From Mycolicibacter sinensis (GTDB taxonomy: Bacteria > Actinomycetota > Actinomycetes > Mycobacteriales > Mycobacteriaceae), in NCBI RefSeq assembly GCF_001667375.1, contig NZ_LZIN01000016.1, positions 1 to 62,677 of the forward strand: DNA of 62,677 bases, given 5' to 3'. Shown piece after piece: positions 60,511 through 62,677 of the stretch (its first letter is position 1; each line of letters begins with the position of its first letter). A program made the translations under genes and the position numbers. The notes beneath the pieces were generated by a model that searched no databases, was not told where the DNA came from, and saw only the letters and a list, made by a program, of their open reading frames with translations.

Positions 60511-60541
60511 GTAGCCGAAACGGTTGGCGCCGGCTACTTTT
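60511..60541. terminator. terminator with T-run between DUF2550 and cob(I)alamin adenosyltransferase genes
   Basis: GTAGCCG (60511-60517) pairs with CGGCTAC (60531-60537) and is followed by TTTT. It sits right after the DUF2550 stop and overlaps the stop of the convergent gene. It looks like the end of the atp transcript. Confidence 0.65.
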
Positions 60542-61124
60542 CGGGACGATCGGTCCGATCGCCACCCGGCCGCCACAGCACATCCCCGTCGGCGTTGGCC
60601 ACTCGACAGAGCACGAACATCAAGTCCGACAAGCGATTCAGGTATTTCGCCGGCAGCACCGACACGCCGGTCGGATCCGCGTCGACTGCCGCCCACGCCG
60701 ACCGCTCGGCGCGGCGCACCGCCGTGCGGGCCACGTGCAGCAACGCCGAGAGCGGCGAACCGCCCGGCAGGATGAACGAGTTCAACGCCGGCAGCGGCTC
60801 GTTGTATTCGTCGCACCAGGATTCGACGCGATCGATGTAGTGCTGGGTGATGCGCAGCGGCGGATACTTGGGGTTCTCCGCCACCGGAGTGGCCAGGTCG
60901 GCACCGGTGTCGAACAGATCGTTCTGGATCTGCAGCAGCCTCGCGCTGACCGCTTCGTCAGGTGTGCCGAGCGCGATCGCCACCCCGATCGCGGCGTTGG
61001 CCTCCTCGCAGTCGGCGTAGGCCACCAGGCGGGGATCGGTCTTGGGCACCCGGGAGAAGTCGCTCAATCCGGTCGTGCCGTCGTCGCCGGTACGGGTGTA
61101 GACGCGGGTGATATGCACTGCCAT
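60534..61124 (-). CDS. PduO-type ATP:cob(I)alamin adenosyltransferase (Rv1314c-like)
   Basis: This 196-residue enzyme makes adenosylcobalamin. The ATP-binding N-terminal motif YTRTGDDGTTGL, the segment LQIQNDLFDTGADLATP, the PuDO signature FILPGGSPLSALLHVARTAVRRAER and YLNRLSDLMFVLCR are all present. The ATG at 61122-61124 was chosen; the longer frame starts in the upstream region. It is convergent with the atp operon and divergent from murA. Confidence 0.95.
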   Translation of the reverse strand: MAVHITRVYTRTGDDGTTGLSDFSRVPKTDPRLVAYADCEEANAAIGVAIALGTPDEAVSARLLQIQNDLFDTGADLATPVAENPKYPPLRITQHYIDRVESWCDEYNEPLPALNSFILPGGSPLSALLHVARTAVRRAERSAWAAVDADPTGVSVLPAKYLNRLSDLMFVLCRVANADGDVLWRPGGDRTDRPEK

Positions 61125-61225
61125 GGCCCAAACCGTACCGGGCGGGTCCACCGGTGTGAGGCCGGCTCGGGTCAGCGCCGGGATTCATTCGGGACCGGCG
61201 TCGAGTCCTCACTACACTGACGCGG

Positions 61226-62479
61226 GTGGGTGAGCGTTTCGTGGTTACCGGCGGCAACCGGTTGTCCGGTGAGGTCGCCGTCGGCGGCGCTAAGAACAGC
61301 GTCCTGAAGCTGATGGCCGCGGCGTTGCTGGCTGAGGGCACCAGCACCATCACCAACTGCCCGGACATTCTCGACGTGCCGCTGATGGCCGAGGTGCTGC
61401 GCGGGCTGGGCGCTAACGTCGAGCTCGACGGCACCACGGTGCGCATCACCTCGCCCGACGAACCCAAATACGACGCGGACTTCGCCGCGGTGCGCCAGTT
61501 CCGGGCCTCGGTATGCGTGCTCGGCCCGCTGGTGGGCCGCTGCCTGCGCGCGAAGGTCGCACTGCCCGGCGGTGACGCGATCGGGTCTCGCCCGCTCGAC
61601 ATGCACCAGGCCGGCCTGCGCCAGCTGGGCGCCACCTGCAATATCGAGCACGGCTGTGTGGTCGCGCACGCAGATCGCCTGCGCGGCGCCGAGATCCAGC
61701 TGGAGTTTCCCTCGGTCGGCGCCACCGAGAACATCCTGATGGCCGCGGTGCTGGCCGAGGGCGTCACGACCATCCACAACGCCGCGCGTGAGCCCGACGT
61801 CGCCGACCTGTGCACCATGCTCAACCAGATGGGGGCGCAGATCGAAGGCGCGGGCTCACCGACGCTGAAGATCACCGGGGTCCCGCGCCTGCACCCGACC
61901 GAGCACGAGGTGATCGGCGACCGGATCGTCGCCGCCACCTGGGCGATCGCGGCGGTGATGACCCGCGGCGACATCTCGGTGACCGGGGTGGACCCGGCGC
62001 ACCTGCAGCTGGTCCTGCACAAGCTGCACGACGCGGGGGCGACCGTGACCCAATCCGACAATGGCTTCCGGGTGGTGCAATACGACCGGCCCAAGGCGGT
62101 CAACGTCGCGACCCTGCCGTTCCCGGGTTTCCCGACCGATCTGCAGCCGATGGCGATCGGCCTGGCGGCGATCGCCGACGGCACGTCGATGATCACCGAG
62201 AACGTCTTCGAAGCCCGGTTCCGGTTCGTCGAGGAGATGATCCGCCTGGGCGCCGACGCCCGCACCGACGGACACCACGCGGTGGTGCGCGGTCTGCCGC
62301 AGCTCTCGAGCGCGCCGGTGTGGGCCTCTGACATCCGCGCCGGCGCCGGTCTGGTCCTTGCGGGCCTGGTCGCAGACGGTGACACCGAGGTCCACGACGT
62401 CTACCACATCGATCGCGGCTACCCGTTGTTCGTGGAGTACCTGGCCAGTCTCGGTGCCGAAATAGAACGTGTAAGATAG
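61226..62479 (+). CDS. murA: UDP-N-acetylglucosamine 1-carboxyvinyltransferase MurA
   Basis: This 417-residue enzyme starts peptidoglycan synthesis. The catalytic loop [15 protein letters not shown] has Asp117 where most bacteria have the fosfomycin-reactive Cys, as in M. tuberculosis, so natural fosfomycin resistance is expected. The start is GTG 61226. [14 protein letters not shown] and [20 protein letters not shown] fit the family. The rRNA promoter follows at once. Confidence 0.97.
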   Translation: MGERFVVTGGNRLSGEVAVGGAKNSVLKLMAAALLAEGTSTITNCPDILDVPLMAEVLRGLGANVELDGTTVRITSPDEPKYDADFAAVRQFRASVCVLGPLVGRCLRAKVALPGGDAIGSRPLDMHQAGLRQLGATCNIEHGCVVAHADRLRGAEIQLEFPSVGATENILMAAVLAEGVTTIHNAAREPDVADLCTMLNQMGAQIEGAGSPTLKITGVPRLHPTEHEVIGDRIVAATWAIAAVMTRGDISVTGVDPAHLQLVLHKLHDAGATVTQSDNGFRVVQYDRPKAVNVATLPFPGFPTDLQPMAIGLAAIADGTSMITENVFEARFRFVEEMIRLGADARTDGHHAVVRGLPQLSSAPVWASDIRAGAGLVLAGLVADGDTEVHDVYHIDRGYPLFVEYLASLGAEIERVR

Positions 62480-62532
62480 GTCAGGCCGGCGCCCCGCACG
62501 CGGATCGTCGAGCAGTCTGGAAGACCTTCCGG

Positions 62533-62580
62533 TAACATCGAAAAGTCGGAGTTGACTCAACTCCAACTACCGAGTAGAAT
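62533..62580 (+). promoter_or_regulatory. rrn operon promoters downstream of murA
   Basis: A strong promoter has -35 TTGACT (62552-62557), a 17-base spacer and -10 TAGAAT (62575-62580). It matches the main mycobacterial rrn promoter after murA as I recall. A TAACAT at 62533-62538 could be the -10 of an upstream promoter, with a weak -35. Confidence 0.85.
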
Positions 62581-62586
62581 GGCGAG

Positions 62587-62677
62587 GTTGCCTGGAAACC
62601 GGGCGTGTTGTTTGAGAACTCAATAGTGTGTTTGGTGGTTTTTGTTTGTTGTTGTTTTTGCCACATCCTTGGCGCCC
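62587..62677 (+). other. start of the pre-rRNA leader, cut by the window end
   Basis: The stretch has TGTTTGAGAACTCAATAG followed by TGTGTTTGGTGG, the conserved mycobacterial rrn leader element. The 16S gene itself is outside the window. The T-rich part is typical of this leader. Confidence 0.85.

Overview
The window is a high-GC actinobacterial chromosome segment that belongs to a mycobacterium. The gene order is the one I know from M. tuberculosis Rv1272c to Rv1315 plus the start of rrnA: ABC exporter pair, lprB-lprC, a SixA-like phosphatase, an SbcD/SbcC-like pair, opp operon (written A-D-C-B along the + strand, transcribed B-C-D-A), carbonic anhydrase, cysD-cysNC, an Rrf2 regulator, tRNA-Arg, argS-lysA-hom-thrC-thrB, rho-rpmE-prfA-prmC-tsaC-wecA, the atp operon, murA, and then the rRNA promoter and leader, with the window ending just before 16S. 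I cannot name the species. Differences from M. tuberculosis are a cysQ gene fused by overlap into the sulfate-activation operon, a DUF4185 secreted protein, two F420-type oxidoreductases and a type VII secretion effector-like module.

Region by region: 1-15000 holds transporters, lipoproteins and DNA-repair-like nucleases. 15165-19924 is carbonic anhydrase plus sulfate assimilation with an Rrf2-type regulator. 19984-24467 is a patch of small metabolic genes, one of them frameshifted. 24574-27019 is a leftward module of an EspC-like protein, a large effector-like protein (apparently frameshifted near its start) and a six-helix membrane protein. 38982-62479 is core metabolism and housekeeping on the + strand.

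The main accessory feature is an 11.7-kb integrated element (27107-38817), visibly AT-richer than the host, inserted at the 3' end of tRNA-Arg(CCG). It is bounded by a 21-bp direct repeat of the tRNA end. It carries a tyrosine integrase, an AbiTii-type protein, a terminase-small-subunit-like protein, a primase-helicase beside an iteron-like cluster of GTACAA repeats, two excisionase-like HTH proteins, a capsid-like protein and several small orphan genes. It has no portal, large terminase, tail or lysis genes. This is the make-up of a phage satellite that builds or remodels a capsid but depends on a helper phage, and it is the best candidate here for an undescribed system.

Other repeats are a 57-bp palindromic unit present as a perfect tandem pair after rho and as a diverged inverted copy after the Rrf2 gene, two MIRU-like repeats (before the Rrf2 gene and before prmC), and a three-way-junction type palindrome before cysD. 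M. tuberculosis names are given from memory of the families and synteny. No database search was possible.
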